From: Lachnoclostridium sp. UBA7122
GTDB lineage: Bacteria > Bacillota > Clostridia > Lachnospirales > Lachnospiraceae
Length of the DNA stretch: 14,043 nucleotides
Assembly: GCA_002493085.1 (NCBI GenBank)
Contig: DKXQ01000014.1
Location: forward strand, 1 to 14,043
Direction of reading: 5' to 3'
Position numbers and translations under genes: made by a program. How positions within the stretch are numbered: the stretch's first letter is position 1; the number at the start of each line of letters is the position of its first letter. This document shows, piece by piece, positions 1 through 7,786 of the stretch. The notes beneath the pieces were generated by a model. That model saw nothing but the letters and a program-made list of their open reading frames with translations. It searched no databases and was not told the DNA's origin.

Positions 1-127
1 TTTTTGAAACTATGCATCATTTATACTAGCTAGATTAGTGCCATGTTTGGCACACGTCTGATAAGCGGGAATCCATGTTTCTACCAAGCTTTGGCATCAC
101 TTTCATTTGTTTAGCCACTTTCTGCGA

Positions 128-430
128 TTATCCAGTATATTTCTTCATATATAGAATCCCCCTGCTCCCATATTTACTTGAAATGTAAGATGACCATGTA
201 TAGGATTTTACCCTAATTGTGTTCTTCCCATCGAAATTTGCATCTGTTACAGTAAAACCACTATCCGTTACATCAATAATTACCATACTGTGGTTGTTGC
301 CCTGCGTCCTAAAATGTGCTCTAATCCCAGCTGCCTGTACTGCCGATTTCAATTTCGTTGCCTTCAATTTTCCCTTTGACACGGTACCAGCAACATTTTT
401 GAATTTAGCTGGTGCGCTCTTGTCATTGTT
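128..430 (-). pseudogene. C-terminal remnant of a CHAP/papain-like hydrolase
   Basis: The minus strand is open from a TAA at 431-433 down to a TAA at 128-130. The last 84 codons could start at a GTG (380-382), but no ribosome binding site precedes it. The peptide contains NNHSMVIIDV followed by DSGFTVTDANFDGKN and a WSSY...GSRGILYMKKY tail. That pattern (histidine in a beta strand, then a D-A-N turn) resembles the C-terminal half of CHAP or C39-like cell-wall amidases as I remember them. The N-terminal half with the catalytic cysteine is absent, so I read it as a decayed gene end. Protein-like sequence continues upstream of the GTG (KFKNVAGTVSKGKL), which supports a truncated longer gene over a short intact one. 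The family assignment is weak. Confidence 0.35.
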
Positions 431-447
431 TTATGTATAATGAGATT

Positions 448-476
448 ATTTTATCATAATATACCAATATTGTGAA
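448..476 (-). promoter_or_regulatory. Possible minus-strand sigma-70 promoter
   Basis: Read on the minus strand, TTCACA (476-471), a 17-base spacer and TAAAAT (453-448) form a five-of-six match at both boxes. It points toward the hydrolase remnant. The surrounding DNA is very AT-rich, so a chance match is quite possible. Confidence 0.25.
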
Positions 477-550
477 TACAAAAGATGAAATTATTTGGAA
501 AAAATTAGAATAGAATATCACAGATAAAAAAATGTTACCTATATAATATA

Positions 551-985
551 TGGTGATATAAATACAGCCAGCCAATGGCAGTTGCACCAATTAATAAAGT
601 AAGACAGGTGGTAGAATATGCCATTACACAGATACCACGTAATAAAATTGATTTGGGAATACCAAATTATGGATATGACTGGCCTTTGCCATATGTACAG
701 GGGGAAACATCAGCAAGAACTATTGGCAACATACAGGCTATAGAGATTGCGCTTGCTAATGGTGCACAGATAAAGTTTGACGAAACTGCACAGACTCCAT
801 ATTTTAATTATACACTAGATGGAATAAACCATGAAGTATGGTTTGAGGATGTCCGGAGCATGAATGCAAAGTTTTCATTACTTGAAGAGTCTGGGCTGCG
901 TGGTCTGGGTTACTGGCAGATAATGCGTCTGTTTCTTGCCAACTGGGTGCTTTTGGAAAGCCGCTTTGAAATTATTAAAAATTGA
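551..985 (+). pseudogene. GH18 (YaaH-type) glycosidase fragment, 5' part lost
   Basis: The readable peptide runs from ATG 575 to TGA 983-985 (136 codons). It matches the C-terminal part of GH18 spore/cell-wall glycosidases of the YaaH/SleL type: MAVAPINKVRQVVEYA, IDLGIPNYGYDWPLPY, EVWFEDVRS and GLRGLGYWQIM. Family resemblance continues upstream in the same frame as W-stop-YKYSQP (551-574), where relatives have WGYxYxxP, so the TGA at 554-556 probably replaced a glycine codon. The catalytic DxxDxDxE strand and any LysM domains are missing, and no ribosome binding site precedes ATG 575. It is therefore not expected to be an active enzyme. No convincing homology is visible upstream of about 545, which may be a deletion breakpoint or simply decayed sequence. 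Confidence 0.75.
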
Positions 986-1063
986 AAATATGCATAATAA
1001 TATAATTTTTTGCAAATGTTAAATGTTAATTGAAAAAGATACATAAGGCATAATCTTTTTATG

Positions 1064-1070
1064 AAAGGAG
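1064..1070 (+). promoter_or_regulatory. RBS that places the corA start at GTG 1079
   Basis: AAAGGAG lies 8 bases before GTG 1079-1081. An in-frame ATG at 1061 sits inside and upstream of this site and has no comparable ribosome binding site of its own, so GTG 1079 is the better start. Confidence 0.65.
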
Positions 1071-1078
1071 TACCAGAG

Positions 1079-1990
1079 GTGTACTACAATGTTGTAAATG
1101 GAGAAATATACAAATCTGTAGAGAAAGATTTCTGGAATTGCGATGGCGGAATATGCATATTTAAATTATCAGAGTGGAATGAAAACCATATATTAAGAGA
1201 GAAAACAGGCATATGGCACAAAGCTGGACAGATACATTTTTCTAAGATGGAAACACATATGGACTATATGTTTGGGACATTTAGAATACCATCTAAGGTT
1301 AAGGGTGGCAGAGATACAATATTTGCACTATATATAACACCAAAAAGAATAATTATACTTGATGATGATGGCGAAACACAGAAAGCAGTAAAAAAGCTTA
1401 TAGCAGGACCATTGCGTAAGAATTATACACTCTGGCGTTTCCTGTATGATTTTTTACTGCTGTTTATTAATGAAGATTTGATATTTCTGGAAAAAATTGA
1501 ACATGATATTGCTGTTATTGAAGAGGATGTGCTGGATGGCAGGGCAGAAAAGTTCAGCTACCGCATGTTATATTTAAAAAGGCTGATAGCCCGGTTTTAC
1601 CACTATTATATACAATTTAAAGTTGTTGGGGATGAACTGTCTGCTGATGAAAATGGATTTTTTAATAATAAGGATATTAAAATGTTTGATATGCTTTCTA
1701 ATAAGATGGAGAGGCTTGCAGATGAAACACAGCTTTTAAGAGAGTATGCAATGCAGGTACAGGATGTATACCAGGCAGAAATAGAAATCAGGCAGAATGA
1801 TGTTATGAAAGTTCTTACGATTGTAACAACAATATTTTTGCCATTAACATTAATTGCAGGATGGTATGGAATGAATTTTGAATATATGCCTGAACTTAAA
1901 TATAAATATTCATATCCAGTTGTTGTTTTTGTAAGTGCAGCAATAGTATTTGCCAGCCTGTTGTATTTTAAAAAGAAAAGATTCTGGTAA
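1079..1990 (+). CDS. corA: CorA-family magnesium/divalent metal transporter
   Basis: This is a predicted inner-membrane pentameric channel for Mg2+ (some relatives move Co2+ or Ni2+). With the GTG start the protein is 303 residues and begins (M)YYNVVNGEIYKS, like many clostridial CorA proteins. The first ~240 residues are the cytoplasmic funnel, with a long charged helical region (EKIEHDIAVIEEDVLDGRAE through LLREYAMQVQDVYQAEIEIRQNDVMK). Two hydrophobic segments follow. The first ends in the family signature GMN (codons at 1868-1876), followed by FEYMPEL, and the protein ends in a basic KKKRFW tail. Length and architecture are normal for the family. It appears monocistronic: 118 bases separate it from ylbJ. 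The metal preference cannot be read from the sequence. Confidence 0.92.
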   Translation: MYYNVVNGEIYKSVEKDFWNCDGGICIFKLSEWNENHILREKTGIWHKAGQIHFSKMETHMDYMFGTFRIPSKVKGGRDTIFALYITPKRIIILDDDGETQKAVKKLIAGPLRKNYTLWRFLYDFLLLFINEDLIFLEKIEHDIAVIEEDVLDGRAEKFSYRMLYLKRLIARFYHYYIQFKVVGDELSADENGFFNNKDIKMFDMLSNKMERLADETQLLREYAMQVQDVYQAEIEIRQNDVMKVLTIVTTIFLPLTLIAGWYGMNFEYMPELKYKYSYPVVVFVSAAIVFASLLYFKKKRFW

Positions 1991-2017
1991 ACCTGGCTGG
2001 TATTCTGTTTTTATAAA

Positions 2018-2053
2018 CTTACACATTCTCTCTTTGCTTTTACAGGAATAAAG
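2018..2053 (+). repeat. Intergenic repeat A, copy 1 (upstream of ylbJ)
   Basis: This 36-base stretch matches 3075-3110 at 30 of 36 positions with no gaps, and five of the six differences are transitions. Conserved cores are CACAT, CTTTGC and GGAATAAAG. In this copy TGCTTT and AAAGCA can form a short hairpin, and ACACATT (2021-2027) pairs with AATGTGT (2059-2065) outside it. It ends 55 bases before the ylbJ ATG. No protein-coding explanation is apparent. Confidence 0.7.
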
Positions 2054-2108
2054 CATTTAAATGTGTCATAGCATAAAGTAAAGTTATAAGATATTTTTAA
2101 GGGGTTTT

Positions 2109-3038
2109 ATGAGACGCAAATTCATTATTGCTGTTTTAGCTTTACTTGTACTGCTTTTTGTAATTTTTCCTGATATAGCAAGTAATGGGGCAGAAAATGG
2201 GCTTATGCTGTGGTTTAATGTAATAATTCCGTCATTATGCCCATTTATGATTATTTCTTCAATGCTTATAAAGCTGAATGTTACAAGCTTTATAAGCAAT
2301 ATGTTTTATCCTGTGTTCCACAAAGTTTTCAAACTTTCAAAGGATGGATGCTATCCTGCAGTTATAGGAATGTTGTCAGGCTATCCGCTTGGTGCAAAGA
2401 CAGTTTCGGACTTATATAAAATGGATTTGCTGTCACGTAAAGAAGCACAATATCTTATTGGCTTCTGCAATAATGCAAGCCCTATGTTTATGCTTGAATA
2501 TATAGGTGTAAAATGCATGGGGCTTAAACAGCCTGTATTTATGCTGATAGTATTATATTTATCTGCATTTATTAATGCGTTTTTAGAATTTTATATTCCT
2601 GGGCATGAATTTCCGGATAAAGGAAATACTAGTATAAAATCAAAAAATTACCCGATTATGGAGGCCCTGGACGAAAGTATTGTAGGTTCAGCGCTTACAC
2701 TTGTAAAAGTTGGAGGATATATAATACTATTTTCAATTTTTACTGAACTTTTACAAAGCATGGTAACAGTTAGTGATATACTGAAAATAGCTGGCGCTGG
2801 TGTACTGGAAATCACAACAGCAGGAGAAATACTTGCAGATGCAGATATTTCTCTATATATTAAATGCATACTTACAAGCGCTTTCTGTGCATTTGGCGGA
2901 ATGTCAAGTGTAGCACAGACATCAAGTGTACTTATTGGTACAGACCTTTCAAGTAAAAGATATTTATTTGTTAAAGTAAGGCAGGCAGCAATAGCAGCGG
3001 TACTGGCAGCAGTTATTTTCTACTTTACAGGCAGATGA
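2109..3038 (+). CDS. ylbJ: YlbJ/SpoVV-family integral membrane protein
   Basis: This 309-residue polytopic membrane protein belongs to the YlbJ family (nucleoside-recognition/Gate fold). Residues 1-25 form a first hydrophobic helix, and at least six further hydrophobic segments alternate with short loops. Family signatures are visible: WFNVIIPSLCPF, SGYPLGAKTVSDLY, FCNNASPMFM and AFGGMSSVAQTSS. In Bacillus subtilis the relative (SpoVV) helps move dipicolinic acid into the forespore. Lachnospiraceae homologues are annotated as sporulation integral membrane proteins, but the function here is inferred only. The start is supported by AAGGGG at 2099-2104, four bases before ATG. Intergenic repeats of the same family lie on both sides of the gene. 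No strong terminator follows. Confidence 0.85.
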   Translation: MRRKFIIAVLALLVLLFVIFPDIASNGAENGLMLWFNVIIPSLCPFMIISSMLIKLNVTSFISNMFYPVFHKVFKLSKDGCYPAVIGMLSGYPLGAKTVSDLYKMDLLSRKEAQYLIGFCNNASPMFMLEYIGVKCMGLKQPVFMLIVLYLSAFINAFLEFYIPGHEFPDKGNTSIKSKNYPIMEALDESIVGSALTLVKVGGYIILFSIFTELLQSMVTVSDILKIAGAGVLEITTAGEILADADISLYIKCILTSAFCAFGGMSSVAQTSSVLIGTDLSSKRYLFVKVRQAAIAAVLAAVIFYFTGR

Positions 3039-3074
3039 ACCTTATAAAACAAAAAATATTTTATGAGAAGCAAG

Positions 3075-3110
3075 CTTGCACATCCTCACTTTGCCTTTGC
3101 GGGAATAAAG
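3075..3110 (+). repeat. Intergenic repeat A, copy 2 (upstream of the M18 gene)
   Basis: This is the second copy of the 36-base repeat found at 2018-2053 (30/36 identical). It ends 89 bases before the aminopeptidase ATG at 3200. It overlaps a perfect 10-bp palindrome, GCAAGCTTGC (3070-3079), that is not present in copy 1. A shorter CTTT...AAAG hairpin (4 bp) is possible here. Confidence 0.7.
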
Positions 3111-3189
3111 ATATTAGACATCAGGTTATAATGGGTGTATAATCTACCTGTGGTTTTAAAAAATTACATAATTAATTAAAGTCAGAAAT

Positions 3190-3194
3190 GGAGG
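3190..3194 (+). promoter_or_regulatory. RBS that places the M18 start at ATG 3200
   Basis: GGAGG lies five bases before ATG 3200. An in-frame ATG at 3188 overlaps this site and has no ribosome binding site upstream. Starting at 3200 gives MERKNAWKDY, which matches the usual N-terminus of this family. Confidence 0.75.
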
Positions 3195-3199
3195 ATATT

Positions 3200-4579
3200 A
3201 TGGAGAGAAAAAACGCATGGAAAGATTATTCAGAAGAGGAATTAAAAGACCTTGAAAATCTCTGTAAAGGTTACTGTAAATTTTTATCTGGATGTAAAAC
3301 TGAAAGAGAGTGTAATAAAGAGATTGTAAGGCTTGCAGCTGAAAAAGGATATATTTCTTTAGATGATATAATAGCTTGTGGCAGGCCAATTAAAGAGGGC
3401 GACAAGATATATGCTGTGTGCATGAACAAATCAGTTGCATTATTTAATATTGGAAAAAATCCTTTAGAAGATGGAATGAATATACTTGGTGCACATGTTG
3501 ACTCGCCACGTATAGATGTTAAACAGAATCCTTTATATGAAGAAAGTGACCTGGCATATTTTGACACACATTATTATGGCGGCATCAAAAAGTACCAGTG
3601 GGTCACAATTCCACTTGCAATCCATGGAGTAATAATAAAAAAAGATGGTACAAGTATTAATGTCTGTATAGGTGAGAAAGAGGAAGACCCTGTATTTTGC
3701 ATAACAGACCTTCTTATACACCTTGCAGGAGAACAGATGGATAAAAAAGCTGCAAAAGTTATCGAGGGTGAAAAGCTTGATTTGCTTATTGGAAGTATTC
3801 CTCTTAAAGATGAAGAAAAAGATGCTGTAAAGAAAAATATATTAAAAATATTAAAAGATACCTATAACATAGAAGAAGAGGATTTTATGTCTGCTGAACT
3901 TGAAATAGTTCCAGCAGGAGGTGCACGTGAACTGGGACTTGACAGAAGCATGATTATATCTTATGGCCAGGATGACAGGGTATGTGCATACACTTCACTT
4001 GTTGCAATGCTTGAGCAGGAAAGTGTGGACAAGACTTCCTGCTGCCTGCTTGTGGATAAAGAAGAGATAGGAAGTGTTGGAGCAACAGGCATGCAATCAC
4101 ATTTCTTTGAAAATGTAGTTGCTGAACTTATAAATCTTGAAGGGGATTATTCAGAACTTAAGTTAAAACGTTGTCTTAAAAACAGCAAGATGCTCTCATC
4201 TGATGTAAATGCCGCATTTGACCCATTATTTGCAGATGCATTTGAGAAGAAAAATTCATCATATTGTGGCAGGGGTGTGGTATTTTGCAAGTTTACAGGA
4301 AGCCGCGGCAAATCTGGATCTAATGATGCCAATGCTGAATATCTGGCGGCTTTACGCAAAATTATGGATGACAATAATGTCAATTACCAGATGGCAGAGC
4401 TTGGAAAAGTAGATGTTGGCGGTGGCGGAACAATTGCTTATATTTTATCACTTTATGGCATGGAAGTAATTGACTGTGGCGTAGCAGTCTTAAATATGCA
4501 TGCTCCATGGGAGATTACAAGCAAGGCAGATATATATGAAACAAAGAAATGCTATATAGCATTTCTCAAAGATGCATAA
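3200..4579 (+). CDS. M18-family metallo-aminopeptidase
   Basis: This is a cytosolic zinc aminopeptidase of the M18 (aminopeptidase I / aspartyl aminopeptidase) family, which removes N-terminal residues from peptides in protein turnover. The protein is 459 residues, full length for the family. Metal and catalytic motifs appear in order: GAHVDSPRID (about residues 97-106), a histidine-containing THYYGGIKKYQW (about 123-134), GQDDRVCAY (about 256-264), the glutamate pair in LVDKEEIGSVGATG (about 284-297), SSDVNAAFDP (about 333-342), SGSNDANAEY (about 372-381), VDVGGGGTIA (about 404-413) and LNMHAPWEITS near the C-terminus. All expected acidic and histidine ligands seem present, so it should be active. 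It has no signal peptide. A strong terminator follows at 4612, so the gene is probably transcribed alone or together with ylbJ. The exact substrate preference is not evident. Confidence 0.93.
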   Translation: MERKNAWKDYSEEELKDLENLCKGYCKFLSGCKTERECNKEIVRLAAEKGYISLDDIIACGRPIKEGDKIYAVCMNKSVALFNIGKNPLEDGMNILGAHVDSPRIDVKQNPLYEESDLAYFDTHYYGGIKKYQWVTIPLAIHGVIIKKDGTSINVCIGEKEEDPVFCITDLLIHLAGEQMDKKAAKVIEGEKLDLLIGSIPLKDEEKDAVKKNILKILKDTYNIEEEDFMSAELEIVPAGGARELGLDRSMIISYGQDDRVCAYTSLVAMLEQESVDKTSCCLLVDKEEIGSVGATGMQSHFFENVVAELINLEGDYSELKLKRCLKNSKMLSSDVNAAFDPLFADAFEKKNSSYCGRGVVFCKFTGSRGKSGSNDANAEYLAALRKIMDDNNVNYQMAELGKVDVGGGGTIAYILSLYGMEVIDCGVAVLNMHAPWEITSKADIYETKKCYIAFLKDA

Positions 4580-4611
4580 ACAGTATTTCTTATTATAAAT
4601 ATAAAATGGCC

Positions 4612-4656
4612 AATGGCAGATAACTGGTTATGAAAGATGGTTATCTGCCATTTTTC
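4612..4656 (+). terminator. Intrinsic terminator after the M18 gene
   Basis: AATGGCAGATAAC (4612-4624) pairs perfectly over 13 bp with GTTATCTGCCATT (4640-4652). A T run continues to 4655, and A-rich sequence precedes the stem, so it may work in both directions. Confidence 0.88.
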
Positions 4657-4679
4657 AGCTTTTTAAAGTTACTGCCTGC
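4657..4679 (+). repeat. Intergenic repeat B, copy 1
   Basis: AGCTTTTTAAA followed by GTTACTGCCTGC recurs at 9848-9869 with one base missing and one substitution. Both copies are intergenic. The copies are short and contain AT-rich runs, so the relationship is tentative. Confidence 0.4.
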
Positions 4680-4688
4680 AGGAACGGT

Positions 4689-4717
4689 TTGCCAGATTAG
4701 CACAGCTATGATAATAT
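4689..4717 (+). promoter_or_regulatory. Sigma-70-type promoter for pheA
   Basis: TTGCCA (4689-4694), a 17-base spacer and TAATAT (4712-4717) lie just after the upstream terminator and about 70 bases before the pheA start. Two further TATAAT strings (4728-4733, 4735-4740) lack a matching -35 box at the right distance. Confidence 0.6.
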
Positions 4718-4785
4718 ATAATTACGCTATAATCTATAATACCTATAATTGTAAAGAATAATTAAACATAAGGAATGGTGAGGAA

Positions 4786-5928
4786 ATGGTTGTTGATTTA
4801 AAGGAAAGTAGAGAAAAAATTGACAGGATTGATAAACAGATTGCAGAATTATTTGAAGAAAGGATGAAAGTTGCAACAGATGTTGCAGCATATAAAAGGA
4901 GCACAGGCAGGAAAGTGTTTGACCCTGAGCGTGAAAAAAGCAAAATAGAAACATTAAAGAAACTTGTTAATAATGATTTTAATAAAACAGGAATTGAGGA
5001 TTTATTCAGGCAGATTATGTCTATCAGCCGTAAATACCAGTATCAGGTTCTTGGAACTGAAAATGATGTAAACCAGGCTTTCCGGCAGATAAGTTCATTT
5101 GACATTGATGCTGATACAAGAGTAGTTTGTTTTGGTGAACATGGTGCTTATACAGAGCAGGCGATGGAAGAGGTATTTGGCAAAAATATAACCGCTATTA
5201 ATAAAGATACATTCAGGGAGGTAATGGAGACTGTTGCTAATGGAGAAGCGAAATTTGGTGTGCTGCCTATTGAAAATACATCCACAGGCGGGATTACAGA
5301 TATTTATGATTTATTTCTTGAGTATGATGTAACCATTGTAGCAGAACATATCGTAAAAGTTGAACAGGCATTAATGGGTATGCCAGGTACAAAGCTTGAA
5401 GATATTAAAACAGTTTATTCACATCCACAGGGGCTTATGCAGTGTTCCAGATTTTTTGAAGAACATCCAGATATATTGACAAAGACATATTCCAGTACAT
5501 CAGCAGCAGCTAAAAAAGTTGCAGATGATGGCAACAAAGTACAGGCTGCAATAGCCAGCAGACAGGCAGCAGAATTATTTGGCCTGGATATAATTAAAGA
5601 ACAGATTAATTATGAAAGTAAAAATTATACACGTTTTATAATTATTTCAAACCAAAAGGTATTTTTATCAGATGCCAGCAAAATAAGCCTGTTATTTGAG
5701 ATAAAGCACGAGCCAGGTTCACTTTATAACATGCTTTCAAACTTTTATTATAACGGTCTGAATCTTACAAAAATTGAATCAAGACCCATAGAAAACAGGA
5801 ACTGGGAATACAGGTTTTTCGTAGACATTGAAGGCAATTTAAACAAGCCAGAAGCAGGAAATGCACTTGCAAGCATACGTGAGTTTGCAAATAAACTTGT
5901 CATACTTGGAAATATAGCAGTCAGATAA
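4786..5928 (+). CDS. pheA: Bifunctional chorismate mutase/prephenate dehydratase
   Basis: This P-protein converts chorismate to prephenate and prephenate to phenylpyruvate, the committed branch of phenylalanine synthesis in the cytosol. The 380-residue product has three parts in the usual order. The AroQ-type chorismate mutase helices span residues 3-85 (LKESREKIDRIDKQIAELFEER, then an RKVFDPERE loop). The prephenate dehydratase domain spans about 112-288 (FGEHGAYTEQA, LPIENTSTGGITD, YSHPQGLMQC, and the diagnostic YTRF at 281-284). The ACT regulatory domain spans about 300-375, with HEPGSL and ESRP, the motifs that bind phenylalanine in feedback-inhibited enzymes. It is therefore probably allosterically regulated. 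No T-box or leader peptide is obvious in the 5' region. AAGGA at 4770-4774 is a somewhat distant ribosome binding site (11 bases). No terminator separates it from the original rlmD junction, so pheA-rlmD was probably an operon before the IS607 insertion. Confidence 0.96.
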   Translation: MVVDLKESREKIDRIDKQIAELFEERMKVATDVAAYKRSTGRKVFDPEREKSKIETLKKLVNNDFNKTGIEDLFRQIMSISRKYQYQVLGTENDVNQAFRQISSFDIDADTRVVCFGEHGAYTEQAMEEVFGKNITAINKDTFREVMETVANGEAKFGVLPIENTSTGGITDIYDLFLEYDVTIVAEHIVKVEQALMGMPGTKLEDIKTVYSHPQGLMQCSRFFEEHPDILTKTYSSTSAAAKKVADDGNKVQAAIASRQAAELFGLDIIKEQINYESKNYTRFIIISNQKVFLSDASKISLLFEIKHEPGSLYNMLSNFYYNGLNLTKIESRPIENRNWEYRFFVDIEGNLNKPEAGNALASIREFANKLVILGNIAVR

Positions 5929-5966
5929 ATATTAAGCCAGATAACTTTCCATATAAGCTAAAAAAT

Positions 5967-5974
5967 AAAGGAGG
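5967..5974 (+). promoter_or_regulatory. Orphaned RBS, probably the original rlmD ribosome binding site
   Basis: AAAGGAGG has no gene start at a useful distance: the next coding start is tnpA at 6067, which has its own GAGGTGA. Joining this site to the sequence right of the IS607 element at a shared GG gives AAAGGAGG-ATAT-ATG of rlmD. Confidence 0.6.
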
Positions 5975-6018
5975 GGTTTAATAGTTAAATTAAACATATA
6001 AAAATATATGAAAATATA

Positions 6019-6047
6019 TTGAAATTTTATAGATGATATAGTACAAT
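6019..6047 (+). promoter_or_regulatory. Promoter of the IS607 tnpA-tnpB operon
   Basis: TTGAAA (6019-6024), exactly 17 bases, and TACAAT (6042-6047) form a good sigma-70-type promoter 19 bases before the tnpA start. Transcription from here would run through tnpB, the omega-RNA region and on into rlmD. Confidence 0.65.
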
Positions 6048-6066
6048 CTTATTGAGGTGATAAATT

Positions 6067-6708
6067 ATGAAGTATTACTCAATAGGAGAATTTGCAAATA
6101 AAATAGGTAAAACCATTCAAACTCTTAGAAATTGGGATAAAAATGGTTCTTTAAAACCACATCACATAACAAAAGCTGGTACAAGATATTATTCCCAGGA
6201 ACAACTTAATCATTTTTTAGGTTTAAAACCTCAAAATAAATTAAATAAGAAAACTATAGGATATTGCAGGGTTAGTTCCCACAAACAAAAAGATGACCTT
6301 GAAAGACAAATTGAAAATGTAAAAACATACATGTACGCTAAAGGCTATCAATTTGAGATTATTTCAGATATTGGAAGTGGGATTAACTACAATAAAAAAG
6401 GCTTAAACCAGTTGTTAGATATGGTTACTAATTCAGAAGTTGATAAAATAGTAGTTCTTTACAAAGACAGATTAATCAGATTTGGATATGAATTAATTGA
6501 AAATCTTTGTGAAAAATATGGAACTGCTATTGAAATCATTGACAATACTGAAAAAACAGAAGAGCAGGAGCTGGTGGAAGATTTAATTCAAATAGTTACT
6601 GTATTTAGTTGCAGATTGCAAGGCAAGAGAGCGAAAAAAGCCAGTAAAATGATTAAGGAGTTGTTAGAAGATGATACTATCGAAAAAAGTCAGGTTATAT
6701 CCAAGTGA
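6067..6708 (+). CDS. tnpA: IS607-family serine recombinase (transposase TnpA)
   Basis: This DNA-cutting and joining enzyme moves the element. Of the 213 residues, 1-50 form a MerR-like winged helix-turn-helix (YYSIGEFANKIGKTIQTLRNWDKNG, then an AGTRYYS wing), as in IS607 TnpA. Residues about 62-200 are the small serine recombinase domain: IGYCRVSSHKQKDDLERQ carries the nucleophilic serine (about S70), and YKDRLIRFGYELIE carries the conserved arginines (R135, R138). The N-terminal DNA-binding domain placed before the catalytic domain is the IS607 arrangement, the reverse of classical resolvases. GAGGTGA at 6054-6060 lies six bases before ATG. The gene overlaps tnpB by 38 bases, which suggests coupled translation. 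No frame damage is seen. Confidence 0.93.
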   Translation: MKYYSIGEFANKIGKTIQTLRNWDKNGSLKPHHITKAGTRYYSQEQLNHFLGLKPQNKLNKKTIGYCRVSSHKQKDDLERQIENVKTYMYAKGYQFEIISDIGSGINYNKKGLNQLLDMVTNSEVDKIVVLYKDRLIRFGYELIENLCEKYGTAIEIIDNTEKTEEQELVEDLIQIVTVFSCRLQGKRAKKASKMIKELLEDDTIEKSQVISK

Positions 6709-7786
6709 ATTACAAGAGCAAAAGCTATGGCAGTCAGCTGGTACTGCAAGATTTATATATAACTGGACTCTTGCAAGACAAGAAGAAAATTATAAAAATG
6801 GTGGTAAATTTATATCTGACAGGGTTCTTAGAAAAGAGCTGACACAGCTAAAGAAATCAGAGTTAAGCTGGTTAAATGAAGTGTCTAATAATGTATCTAA
6901 ACAAGCTGTTAAAGATGCTTGTAATGCCTATAAAAGATTTTTCAAAGGATTATCAGAAAAACCAAAATTTAAGAGCAAAAGAAAGAGTAAGAAGTCATTT
7001 TATAATGATAACATTAAGCTAAAAGTTAAAGAAAATAAATTGGCCAGCATCGAAAAAATTGGCTGGATAAAAACAAATGAACAACTGCCAGCTGGAGTTA
7101 AATATAGCAATCCGAGAATAAGTTATGATAACAAGTACTGGTATATTTCGGTAGGTATAGAGCAGGAAGAAATTAAAGAAGATTTAACAGATATATCATT
7201 AGGAGTTGATTTAGGATTAAAAAACTTAGCAATATGTTCTAATGGTACAGTTTATAAAAATATAAATAAAACTTATGCCGTTAGAAAAATTGAAAAGAGA
7301 TTGAAGAAATTACAAAGGCAAGTAAGCAGAAAATATGAACAAAATAAAAAAGGAAAGGAGTATGTCAAAACTAAAAATATTATAAAACTTGAAAACCAGA
7401 TACAGCAAGTGAATAGAAGGCTGGCTAATATAAGAAACAATTATCTTCACCAGACTACAACAAGTATAGTGAAAACCAAGCCATACAGAGTTGTAATAGA
7501 AGATTTGAATGTGAAAGGAATGATGAAAAATAAGCATCTGTCTGATGCTATAAGAAAACAAGGTTTTTATGAATTCAGAAGACAACTTGTGTATAAGTGT
7601 AAGCATAGAGGAATTGAATTAGTTGTAGCAGACAGATTTTATCCATCATCAAAGACTTGCAGCCAATGCGGAAAAATTAATAAGGATTTAAAACTTAAAG
7701 ACAGAGTTTACAGCTGTAGCTGTGGGTTATCTATTGATAGGGATTTAAATGCGTGTATTAATCTTTCAAGATATAAATTAGCATAA
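6671..7786 (+). CDS. tnpB: TnpB, RNA-guided RuvC nuclease of the IS607 element
   Basis: TnpB proteins are omega-RNA-guided DNA nucleases, ancestral to Cas12, that cut the empty donor site and so help the element persist. This copy is 371 residues. The N-terminal part has the usual LYPSELQEQKLWQSAGTARFIYNW start, and a basic segment follows (KPKFKSKRKSKKSFY). The RuvC residues are all present: D180 in GVDLGLKNLA, E277 in VVIEDLNVKGM and D358 in DRDLNA. A zinc-ribbon sits between the last two (C330, C333, C349, C351), its second pair spaced CxC. It is therefore expected to be catalytically competent, unlike the nuclease-dead TldR repressors derived from TnpB. AAGGAG at 6655-6660 supports this ATG, which lies inside the tnpA end. 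Confidence 0.93.
   Translation: MILSKKVRLYPSELQEQKLWQSAGTARFIYNWTLARQEENYKNGGKFISDRVLRKELTQLKKSELSWLNEVSNNVSKQAVKDACNAYKRFFKGLSEKPKFKSKRKSKKSFYNDNIKLKVKENKLASIEKIGWIKTNEQLPAGVKYSNPRISYDNKYWYISVGIEQEEIKEDLTDISLGVDLGLKNLAICSNGTVYKNINKTYAVRKIEKRLKKLQRQVSRKYEQNKKGKEYVKTKNIIKLENQIQQVNRRLANIRNNYLHQTTTSIVKTKPYRVVIEDLNVKGMMKNKHLSDAIRKQGFYEFRRQLVYKCKHRGIELVVADRFYPSSKTCSQCGKINKDLKLKDRVYSCSCGLSIDRDLNACINLSRYKLA

Noticed and set aside
38..53. Hairpin GTGCCA-TGTT-TGGCAC as a terminator
   Set aside because: The stem is perfect but only 6 bp, and no T run follows on either strand.
1061..1078. ATG 1061 as the corA start
   Set aside because: It has no ribosome binding site of its own, and the six extra codons overlap the AAAGGAG that serves GTG 1079. 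Known relatives begin at the MYY... position.
3188..3199. ATG 3188 as the aminopeptidase start
   Set aside because: This ATG overlaps the GGAGG used by ATG 3200 and lacks an upstream site, and family members begin MERKNAW.
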